Notes: a model not told the origin generated them from the sequence alone. DNA of 64,000 nucleotides from Stenotrophomonas sp. SY1 (GCF_021202945.1 NZ_JAJOYR010000001.1:1-64000); one strand, 5' to 3'. Shown: positions 44,297-53,750, counted from the stretch's first letter. Numbers and translations are program-made.

Positions 44297-45256
44297 ATGA
44301 TCCAGACAATCGGTAATCCCTGGCTTTGGGGCGGCTTCATTGCCGTCGTCATCGCCGCCCTGCTCATCGACCTGGTGCTGATGCGCCACGGTGGCCCGCA
44401 CAAGGTGACCTTCAAGGAGGCCCTGCTGTGGTCGATCGGCTGGGTGGTGCTTGCCCTGGCCTTCAACGCCGGCCTCTGGTACTACCTGAACGAAACTGCC
44501 GGTACCGCCGTGGCCAATGAGATCGGCCTGCAGTTCCTGACCGGTTACCTGATCGAGAAGGCCCTGGCGGTCGACAACATCTTCGTGTTCCTGCTGATCA
44601 TGGGCTACTTCGCGGTGCCCGAGACGCAGCGCCAACGCGTGCTGATCATCGGCATCCTTGGTGCCATCGTGCTGCGTACGATCATGATCTTCGCCGGCAC
44701 GGTACTGGTGAACCAGTTCCATTGGCTGCTCTATGTGTTCGGCGCGTTCCTGCTGTTCACCGGCTGGAAGATGTGGTTCGCCGCCGGCCAGGAACCCAGC
44801 CTGGATGACAACCCGGCGCTGAAGTTCATGCGCAAGCACCTGCGTATCACCCACGAGTACAACGGCAACCGCCTGGTCGCCGAGAAGGATGGCGTGCGCT
44901 GGTTCACCCCTATGTTCGTGGTGCTGATCCTGATCGCGGTCACCGACGTGATCTTCGCGGTGGACTCGATCCCGGCCATCTTCGCCATCACCACCGACCC
45001 GTTCATCGTGCTGACCTCGAACGTGTTCGCGGTGCTGGGCCTGCGCGCGATGTTCTTCCTGCTGGCCGGTATGGCTGACCGCTTCCACCTGCTGCCGTAC
45101 GGCCTGGCGGTGATCCTGGCCTTCATCGGTACCAAGATGCTGCTGATCGACCTGTACAAGATCCCGGTGCCGGTGTCGCTGGGCGTGGTTGCCGCGATCC
45201 TGGTCACCACCATGATCCTGAGCCTGAAGATCCCGCCGAAGCACAAGCACGGCTGA
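44297..45256 (+). CDS. TerC-family membrane protein (Alx/MeeF-like)
   Basis: A 319-residue inner-membrane protein of the TerC family, with about nine helices. Family marks are EKALAVDNIFVFLLIMGYF and VVLILIAVTDVIFAVDSIPAIFAI, each with an acidic metal-binding Asp inside the membrane. Relatives export manganese, and the riboswitch upstream supports that role here instead of tellurite resistance. The C-terminus is lysine/histidine-rich (PPKHKHG). ATG 44297 follows the riboswitch directly. Confidence 0.93.
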   Translation: MIQTIGNPWLWGGFIAVVIAALLIDLVLMRHGGPHKVTFKEALLWSIGWVVLALAFNAGLWYYLNETAGTAVANEIGLQFLTGYLIEKALAVDNIFVFLLIMGYFAVPETQRQRVLIIGILGAIVLRTIMIFAGTVLVNQFHWLLYVFGAFLLFTGWKMWFAAGQEPSLDDNPALKFMRKHLRITHEYNGNRLVAEKDGVRWFTPMFVVLILIAVTDVIFAVDSIPAIFAITTDPFIVLTSNVFAVLGLRAMFFLLAGMADRFHLLPYGLAVILAFIGTKMLLIDLYKIPVPVSLGVVAAILVTTMILSLKIPPKHKHG

Positions 45257-45353
45257 TGAAAGCGGCCACCGGCGGGATTGTCCCGCTGGTGGCACGCCAG
45301 TTCCCGAACGCGGCCCCCTTGCAATCGTGGGGGGTGCCGCAATTCCTGATGTC

Positions 45354-46127
45354 ATGGATACGCAGATCGCGCCTGACACCGGCAACCCGCCGGCCCGCAA
45401 TGACCGCAGCCGCGTGCTGCGCGCCTTCAACCTGAGCCTGGGTTTCGTGCTGCTGCTGGTGGCGATGTTCGCCTTGCAGAGCAGCGGCTGGGACTGGCGG
45501 CCGTGGTCGGTGGCGCCGTTGGAAAGCCATGGCCTGCTTGGCCTGCTGGGCGCACCGTTGCTGCATGGTTCGATCGAACACCTGGGCGCCAATGCGGTGG
45601 CCCTGCTCATTCTCGGCACCCTGGCCGGCAGCGTTTATCCACAGGCAACTCTGCGCGCGCTGCCCTTGCTGTGGATAGGTTCCGGCCTGGGCGCGTGGCT
45701 GCTGGGTGACATCGGCAGCCATCACCTCGGCGCCAGCGGCCTGACCCACGGTCTGATGTTCCTGGTGTTCGTGCTGGGCCTGCTGCGGCGTGACCGCGCT
45801 GCCATCGCCGCCAGCATGATCGGCTTCCTGTTCTACGGCAGCATGCTCATCACCATCCTGCCGCACGAGCCGGGCGTGTCCTGGCAGTCGCATATGGGCG
45901 GCGCGGCAGCCGGCGTGATCGCCGCACTGATGTTCCGCCGCGTCGACCCGATGGCGCCACGCAAGCGCTACAGCTGGGAAGAAGAAGAGGAAGAAGTGCT
46001 GGCCGAGGCCGACGAGCTGGAGCCACCTTCCCCCGGCCAGGTGCCGGTGCTGTGGCAGCCGCGCGAAGGCCGCGACTACGACGTGGTGGTGCCGTTCCGG
46101 CGGCGCGATTCCAACGATCGGACTTGA
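45354..46127 (+). CDS. rhomboid intramembrane serine protease
   Basis: A 257-residue polytopic membrane protease. The catalytic serine is S128 in GASG and the catalytic histidine H180 in SHMGGAAAG. The oxyanion-type HGSIEHLGAN (H71, H76, N80) is also present. About six helices precede a cytoplasmic acidic tail (EEEEEEVLAEADELE) of some 55 residues. Substrates are unknown. ATG 45354 is chosen as the closest Met to a family-like N-terminus; a start at 45327 is possible. A perfect DnaA box lies at 45635-45643. Confidence 0.9.
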   Translation: MDTQIAPDTGNPPARNDRSRVLRAFNLSLGFVLLLVAMFALQSSGWDWRPWSVAPLESHGLLGLLGAPLLHGSIEHLGANAVALLILGTLAGSVYPQATLRALPLLWIGSGLGAWLLGDIGSHHLGASGLTHGLMFLVFVLGLLRRDRAAIAASMIGFLFYGSMLITILPHEPGVSWQSHMGGAAAGVIAALMFRRVDPMAPRKRYSWEEEEEEVLAEADELEPPSPGQVPVLWQPREGRDYDVVVPFRRRDSNDRT

Positions 46128-46176
46128 CTGCGGCGCTGGCTGCGAAGGCGGGTTTGGGCCAGATGCTGAAAGCGCT

Positions 46177-46304
46177 TACCCCTCCCCAACCCTCCCCTTT
46201 GCTTCGCAAAAGAGAGGGAGCCAAGAGCGGCATTGCAGCGACCTGGCAGGTCACGTGACCGCCCCCTCCCTTTGCCGAAGGCAAGGGGAGGGTTGGGGAG
46301 GGGT
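46177..46304. repeat. paired inverted GC-rich repeat element
   Basis: The left module is 46177-46219 and the right module 46262-46304. The spacer holds the palindrome GGTCACGTGACC (46249-46260). It lies between the convergent rhomboid and phosphodiesterase genes. Confidence 0.8.
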
Positions 46305-46343
46305 AGAGCCCTGCCGCAATCAGCTTCGCGGCCCCAACCGCTG

Positions 46344-47444
46344 CTACGGCGCGCCGTCCACGGCCTGGCGCCCCAGCGCCGGGTCATCGGTAAACAACGC
46401 ATCAATCCCTGCCTGTAGATACGTCCGCATCTCGGCGACCGACGCCTCCGGATTGCGCGCGCTCTCCGCCCCTTGGCGCACTGCCGGCGGCAGGAACGGG
46501 TTTTCCGGGCGGAAGGTGTAAACCACCACCTGCAAGCCAGCCGCATGCGCATCGCCAACCAGTGCGGTGGGCTTGCCGAGGCCGCCCTGCGCATTCCATG
46601 GAATCACCATCCGCCGTTCCGGGCCGATCGCATCGGCATAAGCAGCGATATCAGCCAGGCCTGCCGGCGTCATCATCTGTGCATAAGTCAGTGAACCACC
46701 GGCCAGTTCCACGTCGGCCGGCTTCTGCGCCGGATCACCCAACAACTGCAGCAGGCGGATGTTGGAATCGGTGCCCAGCTTGCCATGCAGCGCGCGCAGG
46801 TTCGCGGTCTCGAACGACTGCACTAGGATCGGCGCCACCTTGGTATAGGCGTTGCCTTGCAATGCTGCCAGCAGCTTGTCTTCCATCGGCAGGCCGATGC
46901 CGCGGAAATAGCTGCCGTGCTTGATCTCCGGTGCCAGGCCGATGCCACGGTTGGCACGCCCCGCCTGCTGCACCAGGAAGGTGATGATCTCCTCCAGCGT
47001 GGCGATGCGGAACTGGCCGTCGAACGCGGTGCCACGCACCTGCGGCAAGCGCTCGCGTGCGTGGAGCGTCTTCAGCTCGGCCAGGGTGAAGTCTTCGGTG
47101 AACCAGCCTTCCACCTGTTCGCCGTCGATCACCTTGCGGGTGCGACGGTCAGCGAATTCCTCGCGTGTGGCGACATCGGTGGTCGAACCGATTTCGTTCT
47201 CATGGCGGGCCACCATCACTCCGTCCCGGGTCATCACCAGATCCGGTTCGATGTAGTCGGCACCGTCGGCGATGGCCTGTGCATAAGCGGCCAGGGTGTG
47301 TTCGGGCAGCAGCGCGCTGGCGCCACGGTGCGCGTACACCGATACCTGTGGATAACGCGTGGCGGCCTGGGTTTCCATTGCCCCGCAGGATGCCACGACC
47401 ACGCCCATCAGCAACCAACCACACCACCTGGACACCCGCATCAC
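46344..47444 (-). CDS. glycerophosphodiester phosphodiesterase lipoprotein
   Basis: Hydrolyses glycerophosphodiesters to glycerol-3-phosphate plus an alcohol in the periplasm. The 366-residue product has a lipoprotein signal with lipobox VVASC (Cys about 20). Catalytic marks of the GDPD family are YAHRGASALLPEHT (His-Arg), DYIEPDLVMTRDGVMVARHE (metal Glu/Asp and second His) and a late Lys in APEIKHGSYF. The C-terminus has GIDALFTDDPAL, the usual closing strand. It is GlpQ-like. A perfect DnaA box lies at 47347-47355. Confidence 0.93.
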   Translation of the reverse strand: MMRVSRWCGWLLMGVVVASCGAMETQAATRYPQVSVYAHRGASALLPEHTLAAYAQAIADGADYIEPDLVMTRDGVMVARHENEIGSTTDVATREEFADRRTRKVIDGEQVEGWFTEDFTLAELKTLHARERLPQVRGTAFDGQFRIATLEEIITFLVQQAGRANRGIGLAPEIKHGSYFRGIGLPMEDKLLAALQGNAYTKVAPILVQSFETANLRALHGKLGTDSNIRLLQLLGDPAQKPADVELAGGSLTYAQMMTPAGLADIAAYADAIGPERRMVIPWNAQGGLGKPTALVGDAHAAGLQVVVYTFRPENPFLPPAVRQGAESARNPEASVAEMRTYLQAGIDALFTDDPALGRQAVDGAP

Positions 47445-47533
47445 TCCATCGCGCGTCGTCGCGCTGTCCCGTCAAAAGAGGGCGGCATTGTGAGGCCCTG
47501 ATGTGACGTGCGTAAGTATTGCGATCGGTCGTC

Positions 47534-47649
47534 GCAGGAGCGGCCTTGGCCGCGAAGCGGATGCAGCCCACCGTGCAGGGAACATCTGCGATTGCAGGGT
47601 GTTCCATGGCTGTAACACTTTCAGCTTCGCGGCCAGGGCCGCTCCTACG
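47534..47649. repeat. inverted pair of REP-like palindromes
   Basis: GCAGGAGCGGCCTTGGCCGC (47534-47557) and the opposite unit with GGCCAGGGCCGCTCCTACG (47623-47649) face each other across about 65 bases between the phosphodiesterase and ABC-F genes. Confidence 0.65.
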
Positions 47650-47676
47650 CCAGCGAGCCATCTCGCTGTGTCACGC

Positions 47677-49284
47677 CTACTGCCAACGCCAGCCTTCGGC
47701 CGTGGCCTGCAAGCGTGCGGTGATGCCCACGGCCTGCAGGAACGCTTCATCGTGCGACACCACCACCAGCGTGCCGCTGTACTGCTGCAACACCGACTCC
47801 AGCGCCGCCAGCGCCTCCAGATCCAGATGGTTGCCCGGTTCGTCGAGCAGCAACAGCTGCGCCGGCGGATCGGCATAGAGTGCGCAGGCCAGCGCGGCCT
47901 TCAATCGTTGACCACCGCTGAGCTGCGCCGATGGCAGCTGCGCCTGCACGGCATCCAGCCCCAGCAACGACAGGCGGCTGCGCAGCTCGCCTTCTTCCAT
48001 CGACCGATTGTGTGCACGCAGTCCCTCCACTGCACTGAGATCGGCGGGCAGCAGTTCCAGTTGCTGATCCAGCAGCGCCGCCGGCACCTGTACCTGCACA
48101 TCACCGGACAGCGGTGCCAGCTGCCGGGCCAACACCTTCAGCAGCGTGGATTTACCCGCGCCATTGATGCCGCTGACCGCCACGCGCTCGCCACGGCGCA
48201 GCGCGATATCGAGCAGTTGCAGGGGCGCTGCGACATGCGGCAAGTGCACCTGCTGCAGCTGGGCAACCCATTCCGGTGCAGCTTTCTGCGGCGGCGGCGG
48301 TAGCAGCACCGGTGCTGCCTGCTCCATCTGTGCCTGCGCCTGGCGAACCGCGTCGTGCAGAACGTCGTGCCGCTGCTCAAGTTGTTGCCTGGCCTTGCCC
48401 AGGCTGGCCTCGGCCCGCTGCCGCTGCAATCCCAGCAGGATCGGCGCCTGGTTGGCATGCGCTGCCTCGCGCCTGCCGCGTGCGCTGCGCTGTTCCAGCC
48501 GCTGTTGTTGTTCGCGCAGGGCGTGTTCGCCCTTGCGGCGCTCGTGTCGACGCTGCTGCAGCAAGGCCTCGGCTGCGGCTCTTTCCATCGCACGCACCTG
48601 TGCATAACTGCTGTAGTTGCCACCGTGGCTGCGCAGGCCCTGCGGCGACAGCTCGACGATGCGTTCCACCTGTTCCAACAGCAGCCGGTCATGACTGACC
48701 AGCAGCACACCTTGCCCGCGTTTCTGCAATTGCTGCGCAAGCCATTGCCTGCCGGCGAGATCGAGATGATTGCTGGGTTCGTCGAGGATCAGCCACTGGG
48801 CCGGTTGCAGCAACGCACCGACCAAGGCCACGCGCATGCGCTGTCCGCCGCTCAAGTTGTCCACAGGCGTATCAACAGCCACGCCATGCAGGCCGGCGTC
48901 GGCCAATGCCTGTTGCAGCTCTTCGCGCAGCGTCCATTGCTCGCCTACCGCGTCGAAATCGGCTTGTTGCGAGCTGCCGTTTTCAATCCGTCGCAATGCA
49001 TCCACCACGTTATCCACAGCGGCAAGTGCGGCGACACGTTGCCCGTTGGATGCAGCAACCTGCTGGGCGAGGTAATGCACGCGACCGATACGCCGGCACT
49101 GCCCGGCACTGGGCTCACGCAGACCGGCGAGCAGTTGCGCGAGCACGGACTTGCCCACGCCATTGCGCCCGACCAGACCGGTTGGACGGGCATCGAACTG
49201 TGCGTTGAGGTTGGAGAAAAGGCAGCGCCCATCGGGCGTGTGCCAAGCGACGCCATCGAGCGTCACAGAGAGGGGAGTTGTCAT
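47677..49284 (-). CDS. ABC-F family ATPase
   Basis: A cytoplasmic protein with two ABC domains and no membrane part, 535 residues. Members act on the ribosome, easing stalls or protecting against antibiotics. Domain 1 has GRNGVGKSVL, LSGGQRMRVALVGALL and WLILDEPSNHLDL. A basic, coiled linker (about 235-310, rich in Arg and Gln) matches the P-site interaction motif. Domain 2 has INGAGKSTLL, LSGGQRLKAALACAL and LLLLDEPGNHLDL. Both catalytic glutamates are present. ATG 49284 is preferred; ATGs at 49296 and 49311 are possible. Which ABC-F subgroup it belongs to is uncertain. Confidence 0.9.
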   Translation of the reverse strand: MTTPLSVTLDGVAWHTPDGRCLFSNLNAQFDARPTGLVGRNGVGKSVLAQLLAGLREPSAGQCRRIGRVHYLAQQVAASNGQRVAALAAVDNVVDALRRIENGSSQQADFDAVGEQWTLREELQQALADAGLHGVAVDTPVDNLSGGQRMRVALVGALLQPAQWLILDEPSNHLDLAGRQWLAQQLQKRGQGVLLVSHDRLLLEQVERIVELSPQGLRSHGGNYSSYAQVRAMERAAAEALLQQRRHERRKGEHALREQQQRLEQRSARGRREAAHANQAPILLGLQRQRAEASLGKARQQLEQRHDVLHDAVRQAQAQMEQAAPVLLPPPPQKAAPEWVAQLQQVHLPHVAAPLQLLDIALRRGERVAVSGINGAGKSTLLKVLARQLAPLSGDVQVQVPAALLDQQLELLPADLSAVEGLRAHNRSMEEGELRSRLSLLGLDAVQAQLPSAQLSGGQRLKAALACALYADPPAQLLLLDEPGNHLDLEALAALESVLQQYSGTLVVVSHDEAFLQAVGITARLQATAEGWRWQ

Positions 49285-49670
49285 GCGTGGTTCCATCGAT
49301 GCCCGAAGCACCCGGCCGCCAGCGGCAGCAGGGACTGGAAGGGACCGTCATCAAGACGGTGGCATCAATGGCGCATTGGACTGGCTCCGCAGGCGGGGGA
49401 ATCCCGTAACGGGGCATAGCCTACTGCGGGAAAGCTGAATATGTCGCTTGGGATGGGCTCAGCGACGTTGGCTTCGAGGCCCCTCTCCCCTTGCGGGAGA
49501 GGGGTGGACGCAGTGAACCATCGCTCAGCACGACTTATCCACTGCGGAAAGCTCAGGCGTTTCCGCTGAGTTCTTGTGCAGGCAGCTGCGCTGCGCCTCC
49601 CCCTCTCCCCACCCCCTCTCCCGCAAGGGGAGAGGGGCTTTAGAGCGGCACATCACACTCAGCGACCGCC
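49285..49670. repeat. non-coding gap with two palindromic repeats
   Basis: Repeat copies at 49479-49506 (CCCCTCTCCCC-TTGC-GGGAGAGGGG) and 49597-49638 (CCCTCTCCCCACCCCCTCTC then CCGCAAGGGGAGAGGGG). A near DnaA box, TTATCCACT, lies near 49536. The promoter of the ABC-F gene must be at the left end; no gene is seen. Confidence 0.6.
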
Positions 49671-51020
49671 TCATTTCCCGATACAAAAACTCGAAAAGAT
49701 CTTCCCCAGCAGGTCATCGGCGGTCATCCGGCCGGTGATTTCACCCAGTGCGTCGTGGGCCAGGCGCAGCTCTTCGGCGGCCAGCTCAAGCTGATCGTAG
49801 TGCAGCTGCGCATCGGCGACTTCCAGGTGCTCGGCGGCGCTGATGATGGCTTCGACATGGCGCAGGCGCGCGGAGAATTCTCCCTGCATGCCCTCGCCCG
49901 CGCTGTCGCTGGCTATCTCGCGCAGACGCGCGTGCAGTTGCTCCAGCCCTTCACCGTTGGCTGCCGACAGCGCGATGCTGTCGGCGCCCAGATCCTGCGG
50001 CCACTGCGGCAGCAGATCGCATTTGTTGAATATCCACAGCTGGCGCGCGGCTTGTGCCGCGGCATCGCCGATGGCCTGCCGCCCTGCCTCCGGATCGCGC
50101 GCATCCAGCACCACGATGGCCAGGTCGGCGCGCTGCATCTCGGCGCGGGCGCGGCGCATGCCTTCGCGCTCGATGGCATCGCCGCCTTCGCGTAGGCCGG
50201 CCGTGTCCACCAGCTCCAGCTCCAGGCCATCGATGCGAATGGTTTCGCGCAGCGTGTCGCGGGTGGTGCCGGCGATGTCGGTGACGATGGCGCGTTCACT
50301 GCCGGCCAATGCATTGAGCAGCGAACTCTTGCCCGCATTGGGCGGGCCGATCAGCACCGCGTGCAGGCCATCGCGCAGCTTGCGGCCACGCTCGGCATCA
50401 ACGCGCAGTTGCTCCAGCAGCGCGCGCGCCTGTTCAATGCCGGCACGCACTTGCGCGCCGCCCAGTGTATCGAGCGGTTCGTCGGCGAAATCGATGGCCG
50501 CTTCGACATGGATGCGCAAGCGCACGAGTTGCTCGCCCACCTCTTCCACGCGGCGCGAGAACACGCCATCCAGCGAACGCCGCGCGGCGCGTGCGGCGCG
50601 CACGTCGCCCGCCGCGATCAGGTCGGCGATGGCTTCGGCCTGGGCCAGGTCGAGCTTGCCGTTGAGGAAGGCGCGCTCACTGAACTCACCGGCACGCGCC
50701 TGGCGCGCACCCAGCTCGATGCAGCGGGCAAGCAGCTGTCGCAATACGACCGGGCTGCCGTGGCCCTGCAGTTCCACCACGTCCTCGCCGGTGAAGCTGC
50801 GCGGACTGGGGAAGTACAGCGCGATGCCGTCGTCGATCACTTCACCGCTCGCATCGCGGAATTTCGCGTAGTGCGCATGACGTGGCTGCAACGCTGGACA
50901 GCCCAGTTCCATGGCGATGCGTAGCGACTGCGGCCCGGATACACGCAGCATGCCGACGCCACCGGCAGCGGGGCCGCTGGCAATGGCAGCGATGGTCTGG
51001 CCTGTGGACAAGTGGTTCAT
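49671..51020 (-). CDS. mnmE: tRNA modification GTPase MnmE
   Basis: With MnmG, adds the carboxymethylaminomethyl group to U34 of certain tRNAs. The 449-residue product has the N-terminal tetrahydrofolate-binding domain ([21 protein letters not shown]), a helical domain, and an inserted G domain with [28 protein letters not shown] and NKCD. It ends in the invariant C-terminal CIGK motif (FCIGK). Its ATG lies three bases after the stop of the caspase-deacetylase gene, so the two are probably translated from one message. Confidence 0.97.
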   Translation of the reverse strand: MNHLSTGQTIAAIASGPAAGGVGMLRVSGPQSLRIAMELGCPALQPRHAHYAKFRDASGEVIDDGIALYFPSPRSFTGEDVVELQGHGSPVVLRQLLARCIELGARQARAGEFSERAFLNGKLDLAQAEAIADLIAAGDVRAARAARRSLDGVFSRRVEEVGEQLVRLRIHVEAAIDFADEPLDTLGGAQVRAGIEQARALLEQLRVDAERGRKLRDGLHAVLIGPPNAGKSSLLNALAGSERAIVTDIAGTTRDTLRETIRIDGLELELVDTAGLREGGDAIEREGMRRARAEMQRADLAIVVLDARDPEAGRQAIGDAAAQAARQLWIFNKCDLLPQWPQDLGADSIALSAANGEGLEQLHARLREIASDSAGEGMQGEFSARLRHVEAIISAAEHLEVADAQLHYDQLELAAEELRLAHDALGEITGRMTADDLLGKIFSSFCIGK

Positions 51021-51023
51021 GGC

Positions 51024-53699
51024 TTATAGCTTCTGCAATTGCGAGCGTGCCTGCGCCGCACCACTGCCCTGCGGTTGCAGTTCCAGGTAGGTGCTGTAGG
51101 CCTGCTTCGCCTTGGCCGTGTCACCGGCATTGAAGTACGCATCGCCCAGGTTGAGGTAGGCCACCGCGCGAGAGGGATCGATCTTCAGGGTGTTCTCCAG
51201 CCAGCGCGCCGCTTCGCTGTAACGCTGCTGCCGGTAGTAGACGAAGCCCAGGTTGTTGGCCGCCTGCGCAAAGTCCGGGCGCAGCTTCAGCGCCTCGGTG
51301 AACTGCGCGACGGCTTCTTCGTAGCGCTTCTCGCGATACAGCTGCAAGCCGCGATCATTGGCCTGCTGCGCGCGTTGGCGGTCGGAGGTCGGCACCGCCG
51401 CCGGCACCACCAGCGTGCTCTTGCCACCTTGCAGGTCGGCCACGGTCACCGGCGCCTCGCCCTTCGGCTTGGCCTCCTGTACCGCTTCAACACGATGATT
51501 GAGCGCAATCGCGTCGGCCGAAAGCTGATCCGTATCGGCGTTGAGGAATTCCTGGCTGTCCGGCACCTGGAACACGAATTCACCGCCCTGCGAACCGGGC
51601 AGGCTGCCGAACGCTGGCGTCTGTCGTGACACCGCCGACACCGCCGGTGCCACATAGGCGGCCAGTTCGGTGCCGGTGATCAGGCCATCACCATTAAGGT
51701 CACCCTTGCCGCCCAGCGCCTGCAGCAGCACCCAGGTGAACACCGAATGCCCGTTCGGGCCGCTGTCGGCCACCTGCTGGTCAGCGCCACCGGCGGTCAG
51801 CATCTGGCGTGCGCTGCGCCGTGCGTTCTCACGTAGAAACGCCGATGACGATGCGCCGGCGCGGGTCAAACCCAGGCCGCTGTAACAGGCATCCATCACG
51901 AACATCACGTGCTTGGCCTGCATGCTCTCGGCGATGTTCTGGATGTCGGTCATCGCGATCGCATCGGTGGCGAACTCGTTGGGGTCCGAATCCACCGGGA
52001 TGATGTAGCCCAGGTCGCGCCCGGAGGCGAGCTGGCGCGTGGCGCCGTGGCCGGCGAAGAACACGAACACGCGGTCGTTCTTGCCGGTGCGCTCATCGGC
52101 CAGGCGGTCGTGGAACGCGGCCAGGATGTTGTTGCGCGTGGCCTGCTGGTTCTTCAGCACGATCACCTGCGAGGATGGGAAGCCGAACTGCCCGGTCAGG
52201 GTATCGGCGATGGCCTGCGCGTCATGGCTGGCGTATTCGAGCCTGGGCCACTTGGCGTAGTCATCGATGCCGATGACGATCGCCCAGGATTTCTCGTAGC
52301 CGGTGGTCACCGTGGCATCGCTGGCTGCGCCCTTGCGCGCACGGCTGACGCTGAAGTCACGGCCGTTCCAGCCGGCGAACTGGTAACCGTCGGCGATCAG
52401 CCGGTCCAGGATCTGCGGCAGTGCCTTCACCGCGCGGTCGTGGATGTCATGGAACAGGATGATGCCCTTCTGCTCCTTCTGCACCTGCTCGACCACGCGC
52501 TGCACGATCGACTCCGGCACCGGGTCGGCCCAGTCCATCGAATCGATGTTCCACATGATCGACTTCAGCCCGGCTTCGTTCAGCAGCTGCAGGCCTTCGG
52601 CATTGCGTGCGCCATACGGGAAGCGGAACAGCGGCGCGCGGCGGCTATCCACACCCTTGAGCAGCGTGTCGGTGGCCAGCACCTGCTCGCGCAGCGCATC
52701 GCCGCTGGTGCGCGACAACTGCGCGTGGGTAAGGCTGTGATTGCCCACCGCATAACCCTGCTCCATCAGGTTGCGGCTGATGCCGGCCATCGGCCCGAGC
52801 TTGACCTGGCCATCGGCCTGCACCGCGCCGATGTTGCGGCCCACTTCGAAGAACACGCCCGGCACGTCATAACGCTTGAGGATGGCCACCACTTCATCGG
52901 TGTAGGCCTTGTGCGGGCCATCGTCGAAGGTCAGCACGACGGTCTTGGCCGGCAGGTCGCGGCCGAAGATCTCGCGCTCGCTGTCCTTCATCGACATCGG
53001 GTACGGCTCGATCACGCCGTAATCACGCAGGATTGCTTCGCGGCTGTACTGCGTGTGCAGGTGCGCGATGTAGTCGTCCCACTTCTCGCGCTTCAACTCG
53101 ATGGCGCGGGTGCGCTCGAAGCGGCTGAAGATCCGGGTGATTTCCTGGTTGTAGTTGCGCTCGATCTCGTCCAGCGCCTCCAGGTCCTCACCGATGCGCT
53201 GGTGCAGCTTCACCGCCGGCAGGGACGAGTCCGCACCGACGCGCTCGTGCAGGTCACGCAGGGTTTCGCGGAACGCCAGGCGGTCGGCGTCATACAACTC
53301 CGGTGCCGATTCGATGTAATCCAGCACCGCGCCCAGCGTGGCGAAACGTTGTGGGCTGGCATCGCGCAACAGACTGTCGAACTGCGCGGCAATGGCTTGG
53401 CGCTGCTCCAGCCCATCGTGGAACAGCTGCTGGCCGATGCGGCTGGAGGTGTTGCGATCGTCCGTCGATTGCTGCGCCTCATCGGCCAGCAACACGATGA
53501 TGCGGCGGTGTCCATCGAGCTGCTTCTGCAACGCTGCCAGCAACGGTGCGGCGGCCGGGTCGGCGACCGCAGCTGCCTGCGCGCTCGGCTGGCTCACCGC
53601 CGGCTGGCCCGGCGCGTCCTGTTTGCCGCATCCCCCGATCAGCAGCGTCAACAGCAGCGAGGGCAACAACAAACGCGGCGACAGCGACACACGGGGCAT
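51024..53699 (-). CDS. lipoprotein with polysaccharide deacetylase, caspase-like, EF-hand and TPR domains
   Basis: An 891-residue multidomain lipoprotein. The lipobox Cys is C24 (IGGC), followed by an Ala/Gln-rich linker and a helical region (about 50-230). A NodB-type deacetylase spans about 250-450: TFDDGPH with D259-D260, metal ligands H321 and H325 in HSLTH, RFPYGARN, and FHDIH at 416-420. A caspase-type (peptidase C14) domain spans about 470-700, with H551 in FFAGHG and C605 in MDACYSG. Inside its C-terminal part is a canonical EF-hand loop (D667 to E678, DLNGDGLITGTE). TPR repeats fill about 770-885. All catalytic residues appear intact. It would be periplasmic or surface-anchored. It precedes mnmE by three bases. 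Substrates and the link between the two enzymes are unknown. Confidence 0.9.
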   Translation of the reverse strand: MPRVSLSPRLLLPSLLLTLLIGGCGKQDAPGQPAVSQPSAQAAAVADPAAAPLLAALQKQLDGHRRIIVLLADEAQQSTDDRNTSSRIGQQLFHDGLEQRQAIAAQFDSLLRDASPQRFATLGAVLDYIESAPELYDADRLAFRETLRDLHERVGADSSLPAVKLHQRIGEDLEALDEIERNYNQEITRIFSRFERTRAIELKREKWDDYIAHLHTQYSREAILRDYGVIEPYPMSMKDSEREIFGRDLPAKTVVLTFDDGPHKAYTDEVVAILKRYDVPGVFFEVGRNIGAVQADGQVKLGPMAGISRNLMEQGYAVGNHSLTHAQLSRTSGDALREQVLATDTLLKGVDSRRAPLFRFPYGARNAEGLQLLNEAGLKSIMWNIDSMDWADPVPESIVQRVVEQVQKEQKGIILFHDIHDRAVKALPQILDRLIADGYQFAGWNGRDFSVSRARKGAASDATVTTGYEKSWAIVIGIDDYAKWPRLEYASHDAQAIADTLTGQFGFPSSQVIVLKNQQATRNNILAAFHDRLADERTGKNDRVFVFFAGHGATRQLASGRDLGYIIPVDSDPNEFATDAIAMTDIQNIAESMQAKHVMFVMDACYSGLGLTRAGASSSAFLRENARRSARQMLTAGGADQQVADSGPNGHSVFTWVLLQALGGKGDLNGDGLITGTELAAYVAPAVSAVSRQTPAFGSLPGSQGGEFVFQVPDSQEFLNADTDQLSADAIALNHRVEAVQEAKPKGEAPVTVADLQGGKSTLVVPAAVPTSDRQRAQQANDRGLQLYREKRYEEAVAQFTEALKLRPDFAQAANNLGFVYYRQQRYSEAARWLENTLKIDPSRAVAYLNLGDAYFNAGDTAKAKQAYSTYLELQPQGSGAAQARSQLQKL

Positions 53700-53750
53700 G
53701 GCGGGCTCGGATTCCGATTCGGGTGCGGGCGATTCTAACGCCGCATGCGA

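Noticed and set aside
46249-46260. GGTCACGTGACC palindrome as another parS site
   Set aside because: It shares only the CACGTG centre. The flanks do not match GTTCC/GGAAC, and it lies inside a repeat element.
352-49638. CRISPR arrays
   Set aside because: The repeated GC-rich units are scattered, mirror-paired and irregularly spaced, with no constant-length spacers and no cas genes.
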